From assembly GCA_902472315.1 (NCBI GenBank), contig CABRNM010000003.1:61248-125247 (forward strand): a DNA stretch of 64,000 nucleotides, read 5' to 3'. A program made the position numbers and the translations under genes. Each line of letters starts with the position of its first letter. The stretch's first letter is position 1. This document shows positions 16,707 through 25,207 of the stretch, piece by piece. Source of the DNA: an uncultured Collinsella sp. (lineage in GTDB: Bacteria > Actinomycetota > Coriobacteriia > Coriobacteriales > Coriobacteriaceae). Under the pieces are notes generated by a model. It searched no databases. It was not told where the DNA came from and saw only the letters and a list, made by a program, of their open reading frames with translations.

Positions 16707-17441
16707 ATGGAGCTTAAACGCATAGCTCGGCTGGCGAGAGCCGGCGACCGCGTGCTTACGTGGTTTGCCGGCTTTCTCGTGCTGCTCATGCTGCTGTACG
16801 GGGGCTATTCGCTGTGGGATACAAACAACGTTATGAACGGCGGGTTCATCAGCGATGAGCTGCTGCACTACAAACCCACCGGGACCAACGATTGCGCACG
16901 CCTGCAGGATCTGATGGCCAAAAATCCCGACGTTGTCGGATGGGTCACCATCGATGGCACCAACATCGATTATCCCTTCGTTCAGGGAAAAGATAACCAG
17001 GAATACCTCAACAAAAACGTGTTGGGGGAGTCCGCGGTTTCGGGAGCGGTGTTTTTGGATACGCGCAACAGCCGCGCGATGACCGATCCCTACAATCTGC
17101 TCTATGCGCACCACATGGATAACGGTGCGATGTTTGGCGATGTCGATCGGTTTCTAGACAGGGGCTTCTTTGACCTGCACCGCACGGGCACGCTCTACAC
17201 AAAGGATGGGGCGTTCCGGCTGCGCATCGTTGCCGTGTGTTCGTTTGCTGCGAGTGATGACATTATCTTTGGGCCGGGAAACCTGGACCAGGCCTCGATG
17301 CAGACGCTGCTCACGCATATCTCGCAGACGGCGGTGCATGCGGACATGGATGACGTTGGCCCTGATTCGCGCATCATCGCTCTTTCTACCTGCAGTGATA
17401 AAACAAACGGGCGCCGAGCACTTATAGCAGAGGTCTTGTAG
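16707..17441 (+). CDS. srtB: Class B sortase, pilus polymerase
   Basis: A 244-aa membrane-anchored transpeptidase. One N-terminal helix (about 15-37) precedes the sortase B fold with VGWVTIDGTNIDYPFVQG. The catalytic set is visible: His135/136 in YAHHMDN, Cys229 in LSTCSD and Arg236/237 in NGRRAL. In streptococcal FCT loci a class B enzyme (SrtC1/Spy0129) joins FctA-like subunits through a VPTG motif, and the gene order here is the same. It should link the 15583-16686 pilin and add the large adhesin; wall anchoring may need a housekeeping sortase outside the window. Confidence 0.93.
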   Translation: MELKRIARLARAGDRVLTWFAGFLVLLMLLYGGYSLWDTNNVMNGGFISDELLHYKPTGTNDCARLQDLMAKNPDVVGWVTIDGTNIDYPFVQGKDNQEYLNKNVLGESAVSGAVFLDTRNSRAMTDPYNLLYAHHMDNGAMFGDVDRFLDRGFFDLHRTGTLYTKDGAFRLRIVAVCSFAASDDIIFGPGNLDQASMQTLLTHISQTAVHADMDDVGPDSRIIALSTCSDKTNGRRALIAEVL

Positions 17442-17583
17442 CTCATTGAATATTCCGATTAAGCTGCGCCCCATAGGCTGCATCAAGTTTGAGGCTCTCG
17501 GTCCATCATGGTAGAGTTGTCCGCGCGTGAATTTCGGCACACTGCGCGCTATCTGAGCTTTTACCGTTTGGAGGAGTGAGCTT

Positions 17584-18675
17584 GTGAATGCTTCTGTCGC
17601 CAAGAAGGCCAGCCAGGCGGTGCGCCTTCTGATGATGGTGCTCACGGCAGTTCTCATCTTCTTCTTCATCAATGTCATGCTGCTCGTCTCCGATATCCAG
17701 GGCACGGCGCGCGTGGTCAACTACGCCGGTCTGGTGCGCGGTACCACGCAGCGAATCGTTAAGCTCGAGGATGCGGGCCAGCCTCAAGATGACCTGCTCA
17801 AAGCCGTGGATTCATACATCAACGGTTTGCGTTACGGAAGTGACGACCTCAACCTCGTCCGTCTCGACGACGATGAGTATCAGGCAAAGATGACCGAGCT
17901 TGCAAACTATTTTGATGAGCTTTGCGCCGAGATCGTCCGCGTGCGCGAAGTCGGCTACGAGAACACTGACATTATCGCCATGAGCGAGGAGTTCTTTGGC
18001 ATTTGCGACGATGCTACGCGACTCGCAGAGGACTACTCTCAGGAGAAGGCGTCGGCGCTCAACTATCTCGAGGGCCTGGTGATCATCGACATCATGGGCT
18101 TGGTGACGACCTTTGCGGTCGAGCTTGTTCGCGCGATGCGAACTGCCGCGCTCAATCGCGAACTGCAGAGCAAAGTCTATCTCGACGAAGCCACGGGACT
18201 GCCCAACAAGAACAAGTGCGAGGAGATCTTGGGGCAGGAGCAGCCCGTTTCCGCTGAAGCGCCCGTTGCGCTGTGCGTCTTCGATCTTAACAATCTGCAT
18301 ACGGTCAATAACACCTTTGGCCACGAGAAGGGTGACGAATACATCCGTTCTTTTGCCCGGCAGCTGGGGCGCGTGGCGTCCGAGACTTGCTTTGTGGGCC
18401 GCGACGGCGGCGATGAGTTTATCGCGGTGCTGTGGGATGCCGATCGGGCTGCCGTGGAGTCCTGTCTCGCTCAGGTTCGTGCGAACGTGAACGAGTATTC
18501 CGGGGCCCACCCCGACATGCCTATCAGCTATGCGGTGGGCTACGCGCTTTCCAGTGATTTTGACGAGCCGCCTACCATGCGTGAACTCTTTTCCCAGGCC
18601 GACAAAAACATGTACATCGACAAGAACCGCGTAAAGACAGCCGAGGCAGCCGGGCCGCAACGCGAGGAACGGTAA
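17584..18675 (+). CDS. Membrane diguanylate cyclase (GGDEF) with a PilJ-like sensor region
   Basis: A 363-aa protein with a GTG start after TTGGAGGAG. TM1 (about 14-37), an extracytoplasmic helical sensor starting VNYAGLVRGTTQRI (resembles the INxAGRQRMLSQR motif of type IV pilus chemotaxis sensors), TM2 (about 160-185), and a GGDEF domain. The signature reads RDGGDEF near residue 275, so cyclase activity is likely; no obvious RxxD inhibitory site precedes it. It would make c-di-GMP from GTP. It follows the pilus operon by 142 bp in the same direction and may tie surface attachment to c-di-GMP. Confidence 0.87.
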   Translation: MNASVAKKASQAVRLLMMVLTAVLIFFFINVMLLVSDIQGTARVVNYAGLVRGTTQRIVKLEDAGQPQDDLLKAVDSYINGLRYGSDDLNLVRLDDDEYQAKMTELANYFDELCAEIVRVREVGYENTDIIAMSEEFFGICDDATRLAEDYSQEKASALNYLEGLVIIDIMGLVTTFAVELVRAMRTAALNRELQSKVYLDEATGLPNKNKCEEILGQEQPVSAEAPVALCVFDLNNLHTVNNTFGHEKGDEYIRSFARQLGRVASETCFVGRDGGDEFIAVLWDADRAAVESCLAQVRANVNEYSGAHPDMPISYAVGYALSSDFDEPPTMRELFSQADKNMYIDKNRVKTAEAAGPQREER

Positions 18676-18696
18676 GCCCGTAATAGAAGGTATAGA

Positions 18697-18733
18697 AAAG
18701 CCTCCGCGGCTCGTGTGGCTGCGGAGGCTTTAT
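18697..18733. terminator. Terminator between the GGDEF gene and the ABC exporter
   Basis: AAAGCCTCCGC..GCGGAGGCTTTAT hairpin with A and T tracts on the two sides, suited to the convergent genes. Confidence 0.75.
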
Positions 18734-18853
18734 TCGTTGCGGCGCATCGTGTTTGGGTCGTTGAGATGAGTCGATTTACCGCGAAAGAGGAGGGCATTGA
18801 TTAGGGTCGTGCCCGACGAATGAGCGGCAAATCGGCCATCTCGGCGAGCCGAA

Positions 18854-20773
18854 CTACTCCAGCTCAAACGCTCCGGTATAGAGCTGATAGTAGTATCCGC
18901 GCTTGGCGATCAGCTCGTCGTGGTTACCGCGCTCGATAATGCGGCCGTGGTCCAGACAGATGATCGCGTCGGAGTTGCGCACGGTGGACAGGCGGTGTGC
19001 GATGACAAACGTCGTGCGGCCCTCCATGAGCTTGTCCATACCCGCTTGCACGATAGCCTCGGTGCGGGTGTCGATGCTCGATGTGGCCTCGTCCAGAATC
19101 ATTGCCGGCGGATCGGCGACGGCGGCGCGTGCGATCGAAATCAGCTGGCGCTGGCCCTGCGACAGCTGCGCGCCGTTGCCGGTGAGCATCGTGTCGTAGC
19201 CGTCGGGCAGGCGGGTGATAAAGTCGTCCGCGCCCGCGAGCTTTGCCGCCGCGATGCACTCCTCGTCGGTCGCATCCAGGTTGCCGTAGCGGATGTTATC
19301 CATCACGGTGCCGGTGAACAGGTTCACGTCCTGCAGCACGACGCCCAGCGAGCGGCGCAGATCGGCCTTGCGGATCTTGTTGACGTTGATGCCGTCGTAG
19401 CGAATCTTGCCGTCGGCGATGTCATAGAAGCGGTTGATGAGGTTGGTGATGGTCGTCTTACCGGCACCGGTGGCGCCGACAAACGCGACCTTCTGGCCCG
19501 GCTTGGCAAACACGGACACGCCGTGCAGCACCTCGTGGTCGGGCGTGTAGCCAAAGTCGACGTTGTCCATGACCAGGTCGCCGCGCAGCGGCACGTACTC
19601 AATCTCGCCGGTTGCGCGGTGCGGATGTTTCCACGCCCACATGCCGGTGTGGTGGTCGGCCTCCTCGAGCTGCCAGGTATCGGGGTTCACCTGAGCGTTG
19701 ACGAGCGTCACATAGCCTTCGTCGGCTTCGGGCTCCTCGTCGATGAGCTCAAAGATACGGTCGGCGCCGGCGAGGCCCATGACCACGGCGTTGATCTGCT
19801 GCGAGATCTGGCCGATCTGTCCGCAGAACTGCTTGGTCATGTTGAGGAACGGCACCACGACGGCGATGGACAACGCCATGCCCGAGATGCTCAGGTTAGG
19901 CACGCCCAGCGCCAGGAAAATGCCGCCGGCCAGTGCGACCAGCACATAGAGCAGGTTGCCCAGGTTCATAAGGATGGGCATGAGGATGTTGGCGTACATG
20001 TTGGCCTTCTGGGAAACCTCGAAGAGCTTTTCGTTGCGCTCGTCAAAATCGGCCTCGGCGGCAGACTCGTGGCAGAATGCCTTGACGACCTTCTGGCCGT
20101 TCATGACTTCCTCGATATGGCCCTCGACCACGCCGAGCTCGGTCTGCTGCGCAATAAAGAAACGCGCGGAGTTGGAGCCGAGCAGCTTGGTCATAAAGGT
20201 CATAAAGGCGACGCCGGCCACAATGACCAGGCACATCCACACGCTGTAGTACAGCATGATAAAGAACACCGTGACGATGACGATGGTCGTCATGAGCAGG
20301 TTGGGCAGCGACTGACTGATCATCTGGCGCAGCGTGTCGATGTCGTTGGTGTAGTGGCTCATGATGTCGCCGCGCTGATGCGTGTCGAAGTAGCGGATCG
20401 GCAGGTCCTGCATGCGGTTGAACATCTTCTCGCGCAGCTTCTCGAGCGAGCCCTGCGTGACAATGGCCATGGCGCGGTTCCAGAAGAGCGAGGACAGGAT
20501 GCCGACGCCGTAGATGCAGGCGAGGGTGGTCACGAGCTGTGCGATCTTGGGCTGTGCGGCTTCCCAATCGCCCGACTGCCACGATTCGCTAATAATCTGC
20601 AGAGCGCTCTGAAGGAAGGTCGCGCCGATGGAGTTGATGATGGCGCAGAGTACCACGCCGACGACGACGAGGGGCAAAAGCACGGGGTAGAAGCCAAAGA
20701 GCGTCTTGATGAGGCGCGACATGGTGCCACCCTTGCGGTTGAGCGCGCGCTCAGCGGTCGTTGCCTTACTCAT
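18854..20773 (-). CDS. ABC exporter subunit with the canonical ATPase Glu (MdlB-like)
   Basis: A 639-aa half transporter: six-helix exporter domain (about 15-330) and nucleotide-binding domain. Walker A is GATGAGKTT, Walker B MILDEATSSID with the catalytic Glu, and the signature is LSQGQRQ instead of LSGGQ. An insert of about 50 residues between the membrane part and the ATPase (residues ~345-400) is longer than usual. The first codons overlap the upstream exporter gene by 8 bp, so the pair is translationally coupled. It forms a heterodimer with that gene. Substrates may be drugs, lipids or peptides. Confidence 0.92.
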   Translation of the reverse strand: MSKATTAERALNRKGGTMSRLIKTLFGFYPVLLPLVVVGVVLCAIINSIGATFLQSALQIISESWQSGDWEAAQPKIAQLVTTLACIYGVGILSSLFWNRAMAIVTQGSLEKLREKMFNRMQDLPIRYFDTHQRGDIMSHYTNDIDTLRQMISQSLPNLLMTTIVIVTVFFIMLYYSVWMCLVIVAGVAFMTFMTKLLGSNSARFFIAQQTELGVVEGHIEEVMNGQKVVKAFCHESAAEADFDERNEKLFEVSQKANMYANILMPILMNLGNLLYVLVALAGGIFLALGVPNLSISGMALSIAVVVPFLNMTKQFCGQIGQISQQINAVVMGLAGADRIFELIDEEPEADEGYVTLVNAQVNPDTWQLEEADHHTGMWAWKHPHRATGEIEYVPLRGDLVMDNVDFGYTPDHEVLHGVSVFAKPGQKVAFVGATGAGKTTITNLINRFYDIADGKIRYDGINVNKIRKADLRRSLGVVLQDVNLFTGTVMDNIRYGNLDATDEECIAAAKLAGADDFITRLPDGYDTMLTGNGAQLSQGQRQLISIARAAVADPPAMILDEATSSIDTRTEAIVQAGMDKLMEGRTTFVIAHRLSTVRNSDAIICLDHGRIIERGNHDELIAKRGYYYQLYTGAFELE

Positions 20774-22580
20774 GTGCCTCGCCTCCTTCCTGGGTCTGAG
20801 CTTGCGTTACGGATGCCTCGGTGTCGGCCTCGACGGCCCCTTCGCCCTCGGCAGACATCTTGTTTTGCGAGGTAAAAGTCTCGCGGTAGATCTCGCTCGT
20901 CTTAAGCAGCTCGTCGTGGTTACCGATCTGCGCGATGCGGCCGCCCTCCATGACGATGATGCGGTCTGCGTCCTGCACGGAGCTGATGCGCTGGGCGATG
21001 ATGAGCTTGGTCGTGTTGGGCAGATAGCTTGCCAGCCCTGCGCGGATCTTGGCGTCGGTCTTGGTGTCGACGGCGCTGGTGGAGTCGTCCAGGATCAAGA
21101 TCTTGGGGCGACGCAGCAGGGCACGCGCAATGCACAGGCGCTGCTTCTGACCGCCCGAGACATTGGAGCCGCCCTGCTCGATCCAGGTGTCATAGCCCTT
21201 GGGGAAGCCATCGACAAACTCGTCGGCGCAGGCCAGATGTGCCGCCTCGCGGACCTCTTCGTCGGTGGCGTTCGGGTCGCCCCAACGCAGGTTCTCGGCA
21301 ATCGTGCCGCTAAACAGCACGTTTTTCTGCAGCACCATGGCCACTTGGTGGCGCAGGGCGTCCAAGTCGTAGTCGCGCACATCCACGCCGCCCACGCGCA
21401 CGGTGCCTTCGGTGGCGTCGTACAGGCGGGCGATGAGGTTTACAAGCGTGGACTTGGCCGAGCCGGTGCCGCCGATGATGCCGATGGTCTCACCGCTCTT
21501 AATGTGCAGGTCGATATCGTCGAGCGCCTGGCGCTTCGCATGCGCGGAATACTTAAAGCTCACGTGGTCAAAGTCGATGGAACCGTCGGCAACCTCGAGC
21601 ACAGGCTCGGCGGGATCGGCGATCGTGGGCTCGGCGGCCAGCACCTCGGTAATGCGGTGTGCCGATTCGTCGGCCATGGTCACCATGACAAAGATCATCG
21701 ACAGCTGCATCAGACTCATCAGAATCTGGAAGCCATAGGTAAAGATGGAGGAGAGCTGGCCCACGTCGAACAAGGTGCCCTGGCTCGTGATGATGAGCTC
21801 GGAGCCCAGGTAGATGATGACGACGAACGCGCCGTTGACGCAGATGTTCATCATGGGGTTATTGAAGGCGAGCAGCTTTTCGGCGCGGGTGAAGTCCATC
21901 TGGACGTCGCGCGCGGCGGTGGCGAACTTCTCTTTCTCGTAGTCCTGGCGCACGTAACTCTTGACCACGCGCATGCCGGTGACGTTTTCCTCGACGGACT
22001 CGTTGAGCGCGTCGTACTTGCGGAACACGCGGGCAAAGATCGGGCGCACCTTATAGATGATAAAGAACAGGCCAAAGCCCAGCAGCGGAATGATGACCAG
22101 GTAGACCATGGCGACGCTGCCGCCCATGGCGTAGGCCATGGCAAAGGCAAAGACCAACACCAGCGGCGCGCGCACGGCGATGCGGATGAGCATCATAAAG
22201 GCCTGCTGCACGTTGTTGATGTCGGTGGTGAGGCGGGTGACGAGCGAGGAGCTCGAGAACTCATCGATGTTGGCAAAGCTGAACGTCTGGATCTTGTAGA
22301 ACAGGTCGTGACGCAGGTTCTTAGCGAAGCCGCAACTCGCATGGCTGCAGGCGACGCCGGCAGCGGCGCCAAAAGCAAGCGACGTCAGCGCGATGAGCAC
22401 CAAAAAGCCCGCGGTGGGAAGCATCTCGGCTACGGTGGCGCCATCTTTGATGGCGTCGATCAGGTTGGCGGTGATAAATGGAATTAGCATCTCGCAGAGT
22501 ACCTCGCCAAGCACGAGCAATGGCGTTGCAACGGTGACTTTCATATAGTCGCGGATGCTGCCCATGAGGGTTTTAATCAT
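20766..22580 (-). CDS. ABC exporter subunit with a degenerate catalytic site (MdlA-like)
   Basis: A 604-aa half transporter with six membrane helices and an ATPase domain. Walker A reads GGTGSAKST, the signature VSGGQKQR is canonical, and Walker B ends LILDDSTSAVD: Asp where the catalytic Glu should be. Paired with the LSQGQ signature of its partner, this predicts one dead and one active ATP site, the known pattern of heterodimeric exporters such as TM287/288 and LmrCD. The start overlaps the marR-like gene by 8 bp. The last 40 residues are acidic. Confidence 0.92.
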   Translation of the reverse strand: MIKTLMGSIRDYMKVTVATPLLVLGEVLCEMLIPFITANLIDAIKDGATVAEMLPTAGFLVLIALTSLAFGAAAGVACSHASCGFAKNLRHDLFYKIQTFSFANIDEFSSSSLVTRLTTDINNVQQAFMMLIRIAVRAPLVLVFAFAMAYAMGGSVAMVYLVIIPLLGFGLFFIIYKVRPIFARVFRKYDALNESVEENVTGMRVVKSYVRQDYEKEKFATAARDVQMDFTRAEKLLAFNNPMMNICVNGAFVVIIYLGSELIITSQGTLFDVGQLSSIFTYGFQILMSLMQLSMIFVMVTMADESAHRITEVLAAEPTIADPAEPVLEVADGSIDFDHVSFKYSAHAKRQALDDIDLHIKSGETIGIIGGTGSAKSTLVNLIARLYDATEGTVRVGGVDVRDYDLDALRHQVAMVLQKNVLFSGTIAENLRWGDPNATDEEVREAAHLACADEFVDGFPKGYDTWIEQGGSNVSGGQKQRLCIARALLRRPKILILDDSTSAVDTKTDAKIRAGLASYLPNTTKLIIAQRISSVQDADRIIVMEGGRIAQIGNHDELLKTSEIYRETFTSQNKMSAEGEGAVEADTEASVTQAQTQEGGEAHE

Positions 22581-23079
22581 CCAGTTCCTCCCAGGTTACA
22601 CGGATTTTCTCGAGCATTTCGGCGAGCTGCTCGCGCTCGTCGTGGGTGAGGGCACCAAAGGCCTGCTCTCTAAAGCGAATGCGGGCTGCCTGGTCGATGC
22701 GGGCGTTTTCCCGGCCGGTTTCGGTCAGGCGAATGGTGAGCTGCCGTCGATCCTTGGGGTTACGGCTGCGCTCGATGAGGCCGTTGAGCTCGAGCTTGGA
22801 CAGGATCTCGGAAAGCGACCCCGGCTTGAGGTCAAAGTGCATGCCGAGTTCCTGCTGCGACATCTCGCCGCCGGGTTGCTTGGCCAGCAGGCAGATGATG
22901 GGCGCCTTGCCGGACACGCCTCCGCCATGAAAATGCATGTAATGGCCGCAAAAGCCCAGGCCATTGAGGATGCGCTTGGCAAGCTTGTCTTCTGAGCTAA
23001 CCGCTTCGGGTGCATCCGCCGGCTGTGACGGGTCGCCGCCGGGCTCGTGCGAACAAAGGTTAAGAGGTTCATCGCACAT
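22573..23079 (-). CDS. MarR-family regulator of the ABC exporter
   Basis: A 168-aa winged helix-turn-helix protein. The recognition region is MSQQELGMHFDLKPGSLSEI (about 87-106) and the wing RNPKDRRQLTIRLTETG (about 120-136), typical of MarR. A Cys/His-containing N-terminal tail (CSHEPGG, CGHYMHFHGG) is unusual and might sense metal or redox state; this is a guess. It is first gene of the exporter operon with overlapping starts. A TTGACA-type promoter and an inverted repeat lie directly upstream, so autoregulation with ligand-released repression is likely. Confidence 0.9.
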   Translation of the reverse strand: MCDEPLNLCSHEPGGDPSQPADAPEAVSSEDKLAKRILNGLGFCGHYMHFHGGGVSGKAPIICLLAKQPGGEMSQQELGMHFDLKPGSLSEILSKLELNGLIERSRNPKDRRQLTIRLTETGRENARIDQAARIRFREQAFGALTHDEREQLAEMLEKIRVTWEELDD

Positions 23080-23100
23080 GAATTAGTGTTGCTCCTTTCT

Positions 23101-23136
23101 TTAGTTAGGTAGTGGAATTGTTTTGTGCCTAACCAA
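23101..23136. promoter_or_regulatory. Candidate MarR operator
   Basis: TTAGTTAGG at 23101-23109 and CCTAACCAA at 23128-23136 form an inverted repeat (8 of 9) that overlaps the -10 box and transcription start of the marR-exporter operon, a typical repressor position. Confidence 0.5.
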
Positions 23137-23163
23137 TCTAGGAGCATGAGAAACCAATGTCAA
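23135..23163 (-). promoter_or_regulatory. Promoter of the marR-ABC exporter operon
   Basis: On the minus strand TTGACA, 17 nt, TAGATT (6/6 and 4/6), about 55 bp ahead of the ATG at 23079. Confidence 0.65.
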
Positions 23164-23180
23164 GGTACCAAACTTATTAA

Positions 23181-23208
23181 GTTACGGCGCTTTACCAAAC
23201 GCCGTAAC
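23181..23208. repeat. Short perfect hairpin in the divergent spacer
   Basis: GTTACGGCG..CGCCGTAAC, 9-bp arms with further TTT/AAA pairing. No T-run follows. Part of the 331-bp spacer 23080-23410, which otherwise holds the marR promoter and the leader of the pyridoxamine kinase gene. Confidence 0.6.
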
Positions 23209-23410
23209 CGCTCGACGCTGCAAGCGTTCCTAAGCGGCAATCTGACGTTCAATCGTCGGGCATGGCCACAAGGCCTATGCCCCCCATTTCCGAAACCTTT
23301 CCGCAACAATGCGCTCTTCGCGACCCTGGCGACCGCCCACAACGCCTCCTGCGCTACACTTAGTCGCACGGTGGCGCTGCCGCGCCGTGCCCGAACCAAG
23401 GGAGACCCTC

Positions 23411-24235
23411 ATGAAGAATACTCAGCTGCTGCTGATCAACGATATGTGCGGCTACGGCAAGGTCGCGCTCTCCGCCATGCTGCCGGTGCTGTCGCACATG
23501 GGCTACCGCATCCATAACCTGCCGACGGCGCTGGTGTCCGATACGCTCAACTATCCCAAGTTCTACATCCATGACACCACCGAGTACGTGCGCCAGAGCC
23601 TCGCCATTTGGGAGGAGCTCGGCTTTGAGTTCGACGCCATCTCCACCGGCTTTATCGTGACCGAGGAAGAGACGCGCATCATTTCGGATTTCTGCCACCG
23701 TCGCGCGCAAAAGGGCACCAAGGTGTTCGTCGACCCCATCATGGGCGACAACGGCAAGCTCTACGCCGGCGTGCCCGAGTCCACGATCGGTCTCATGCGC
23801 AGCCTGCTCGAGTGCGCCGACTATGCGGTGCCAAACTACACCGAGGCGTGCCTGCTTACCGATGCGCCCATTGCCGAGCAAATCACGCCCGATGAGGGCC
23901 GCGCTCTTGTGGATGCCGTGCGTGCCCTGGGCGCCAAGTCGGTGGTCATTACGAGCGCTGTGGTCGACGGTGCGAATGTCGTCATCGGTTACGACCATGT
24001 GGCGGGGGAGTACTTCACGATTCCCTTCGACCTGATCCCGGTTTACTTCCCGGGCACGGGCGACACGTTCTCGGCGGTGCTTGTCGGCCGCGTTATGGCT
24101 GGTTGGAGCCTGCAGCGCGCGACGAGCGATGCCATGCGCGTGGTAGCCGAGCTTATCGAGCGCAATGCCGACCAGGAAGACAAGTCCGCCGGCCTTCCCA
24201 TCGAGGCCTGCCTGGATGTGATCGACCATGAGTAA
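23411..24235 (+). CDS. Pyridoxamine kinase / pyridoxal kinase (PfkB-like, PdxY type)
   Basis: A 274-aa ribokinase-fold enzyme. N-terminal INDMCGYGKVAL and the SDTLNYPKF segment match bacterial pyridoxamine kinases; VDPIMGDNGKLY lies in the middle and the anion hole/catalytic Asp sit in PGTGDTFSAVLVG near residue 218. It phosphorylates B6 vitamers in the PLP salvage path. ATG 23411 after AAGGGAGACCCTC. The stop overlaps the next gene start, so the two are co-translated. Confidence 0.88.
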   Translation: MKNTQLLLINDMCGYGKVALSAMLPVLSHMGYRIHNLPTALVSDTLNYPKFYIHDTTEYVRQSLAIWEELGFEFDAISTGFIVTEEETRIISDFCHRRAQKGTKVFVDPIMGDNGKLYAGVPESTIGLMRSLLECADYAVPNYTEACLLTDAPIAEQITPDEGRALVDAVRALGAKSVVITSAVVDGANVVIGYDHVAGEYFTIPFDLIPVYFPGTGDTFSAVLVGRVMAGWSLQRATSDAMRVVAELIERNADQEDKSAGLPIEACLDVIDHE

Positions 24236-24557
24236 CGCCGGCGAGGGCGGCATCAGGCCTGCGGGCGAGAGCAAGCCGCTCGGCGCGTCGCGTGGCAAGC
24301 GTCCGCGTATCCGCGTGAGCTGCGTGGACCAGCTGGGTGCGTGCTGCTGCCACCATGGTCACAAGCCGGGCGACGTCTTTGACTTCGATCGAGACCGTGG
24401 CAAGATGTGCGCCATGGCCTGCCATGTGGGCTTTCCCTATATCGATATCCTGCGCTACGGCGGAACCGTGCCTGGCAACGAGCCCGGTACGGCAAAGTTC
24501 TGCTGCCCCGAGGTCGATACGTTGAACGTCTGGCTTGCCGAGATCGTCGACGAGTAA
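24228..24557 (+). CDS. Cys-rich small protein, TIGR04076-like
   Basis: A 109-aa protein overlapping the pyridoxamine kinase gene by 8 bp. Residues 28-109 look like the TIGR04076 family as I recall it: VSCVDQLGACCCHHGHKPGD, MCAMACHVGFPYIDILRYGG and FCCPEVDT. Seven cysteines and two histidines suggest metal or cofactor binding. The first ~27 residues are basic and glycine-rich with no counterpart in the family. Function unknown; the coupling hints at a PLP- or redox-linked role but proves nothing. Confidence 0.7.
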   Translation: MSNAGEGGIRPAGESKPLGASRGKRPRIRVSCVDQLGACCCHHGHKPGDVFDFDRDRGKMCAMACHVGFPYIDILRYGGTVPGNEPGTAKFCCPEVDTLNVWLAEIVDE

Positions 24558-24559
24558 CC

Positions 24560-24681
24560 GAGCGTGGATAATCTTCCACCGAGATAATGAGCGTGGATTT
24601 TCTCCCGTTTAGGGCGCCCTTGAACGCTCAAAGTGGGAGATTATCCACGCTCAATTTGTATGCGGGAGAAAATCCACGCTC
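24560..24681. repeat. Two interleaved inverted repeats sharing GAGCGTGGAT
   Basis: Order A (24560-24579), B (24589-24606), A' (24633-24652), B' (24664-24681). A pairs with A' (GAGCGTGGATAATCT core) and B with B' (GAGCGTGGATTTTCTCCC, perfect). All four share the 10-mer GAGCGTGGAT, so A can also pair partly with B'. It lies between convergent genes. Confidence 0.85.
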
Positions 24682-24727
24682 GTTTTATACCGATGGCGTG
24701 GCCCGTATATCCGCGCCGCCCGAGCGC

Positions 24728-25174
24728 CTACAGCTGCTCGAGCATAGCGGTGCAACCGGCGAGCACATCGCGGTAGGTGGCATCGAAATTGCCGGTGTAC
24801 CAGGGGTCGGCCACGTTGCCGGGGCGATCGGTCCAATCGAGCAGGCGCGAGATCTTGCCATCGGGGTCCTTGCCAAAGATACGGTGCAGACCGCGGGCGT
24901 TCTCGTCGTCCATATAGACAATGTGATCCCAGTTGCCATACTCTGCACGGCGCACCTGACGCGCGCGATGTGCGACGACGGGAATCCCGACCTCGCGCAG
25001 CTTGGCAACGGTACCGTGGTGTGGCGGGTTGCCGATCTCCTCGGTCGAGGTCGCAGCGGAATCAATGACAAACTCGCCCGCGCGTCCGGCGCGCCGCACC
25101 AGTTCGGTAAACACCGACTCAGCCATCGTCGAGCGACAGATGTTGCCATGGCAGATAAACAGTATGCGTTGCAT
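24728..25174 (-). CDS. Low-molecular-weight protein-tyrosine phosphatase
   Basis: A 148-aa enzyme. The P-loop CHGNICRS (Cys8, Arg14) and the general acid in ADPWYTGNF (Asp near residue 122) are complete. It hydrolyses phosphotyrosine through a Cys intermediate. Bacterial homologues often act with capsule or exopolysaccharide kinases, but none is nearby; the closest gene is an unrelated ATPase 33 bp upstream. ATG start after GAAAGGAAACCGCTC. Confidence 0.93.
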   Translation of the reverse strand: MQRILFICHGNICRSTMAESVFTELVRRAGRAGEFVIDSAATSTEEIGNPPHHGTVAKLREVGIPVVAHRARQVRRAEYGNWDHIVYMDDENARGLHRIFGKDPDGKISRLLDWTDRPGNVADPWYTGNFDATYRDVLAGCTAMLEQL

Positions 25175-25207
25175 GAGCGGTTTCCTTTCTAGGCGGTCGT
25201 GCAGGGC

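Noticed and set aside
21460..21500. Broken Walker A (GSAK) in the first ABC subunit
   Set aside because: GGTGSAKST occurs in functional heterodimeric exporters as far as I recall; only the Asp for Glu in Walker B is counted as degeneration.
18920..22487. Long plus-strand frames opposite the ABC exporter genes
   Set aside because: Both opposite strands contain complete exporters with motifs; the plus frames have shadow composition only.
24640..24650. DnaA box (TTATCCACG)
   Set aside because: It is part of an inverted repeat family, one base off consensus, and not near dnaA/dnaN; chance is enough.
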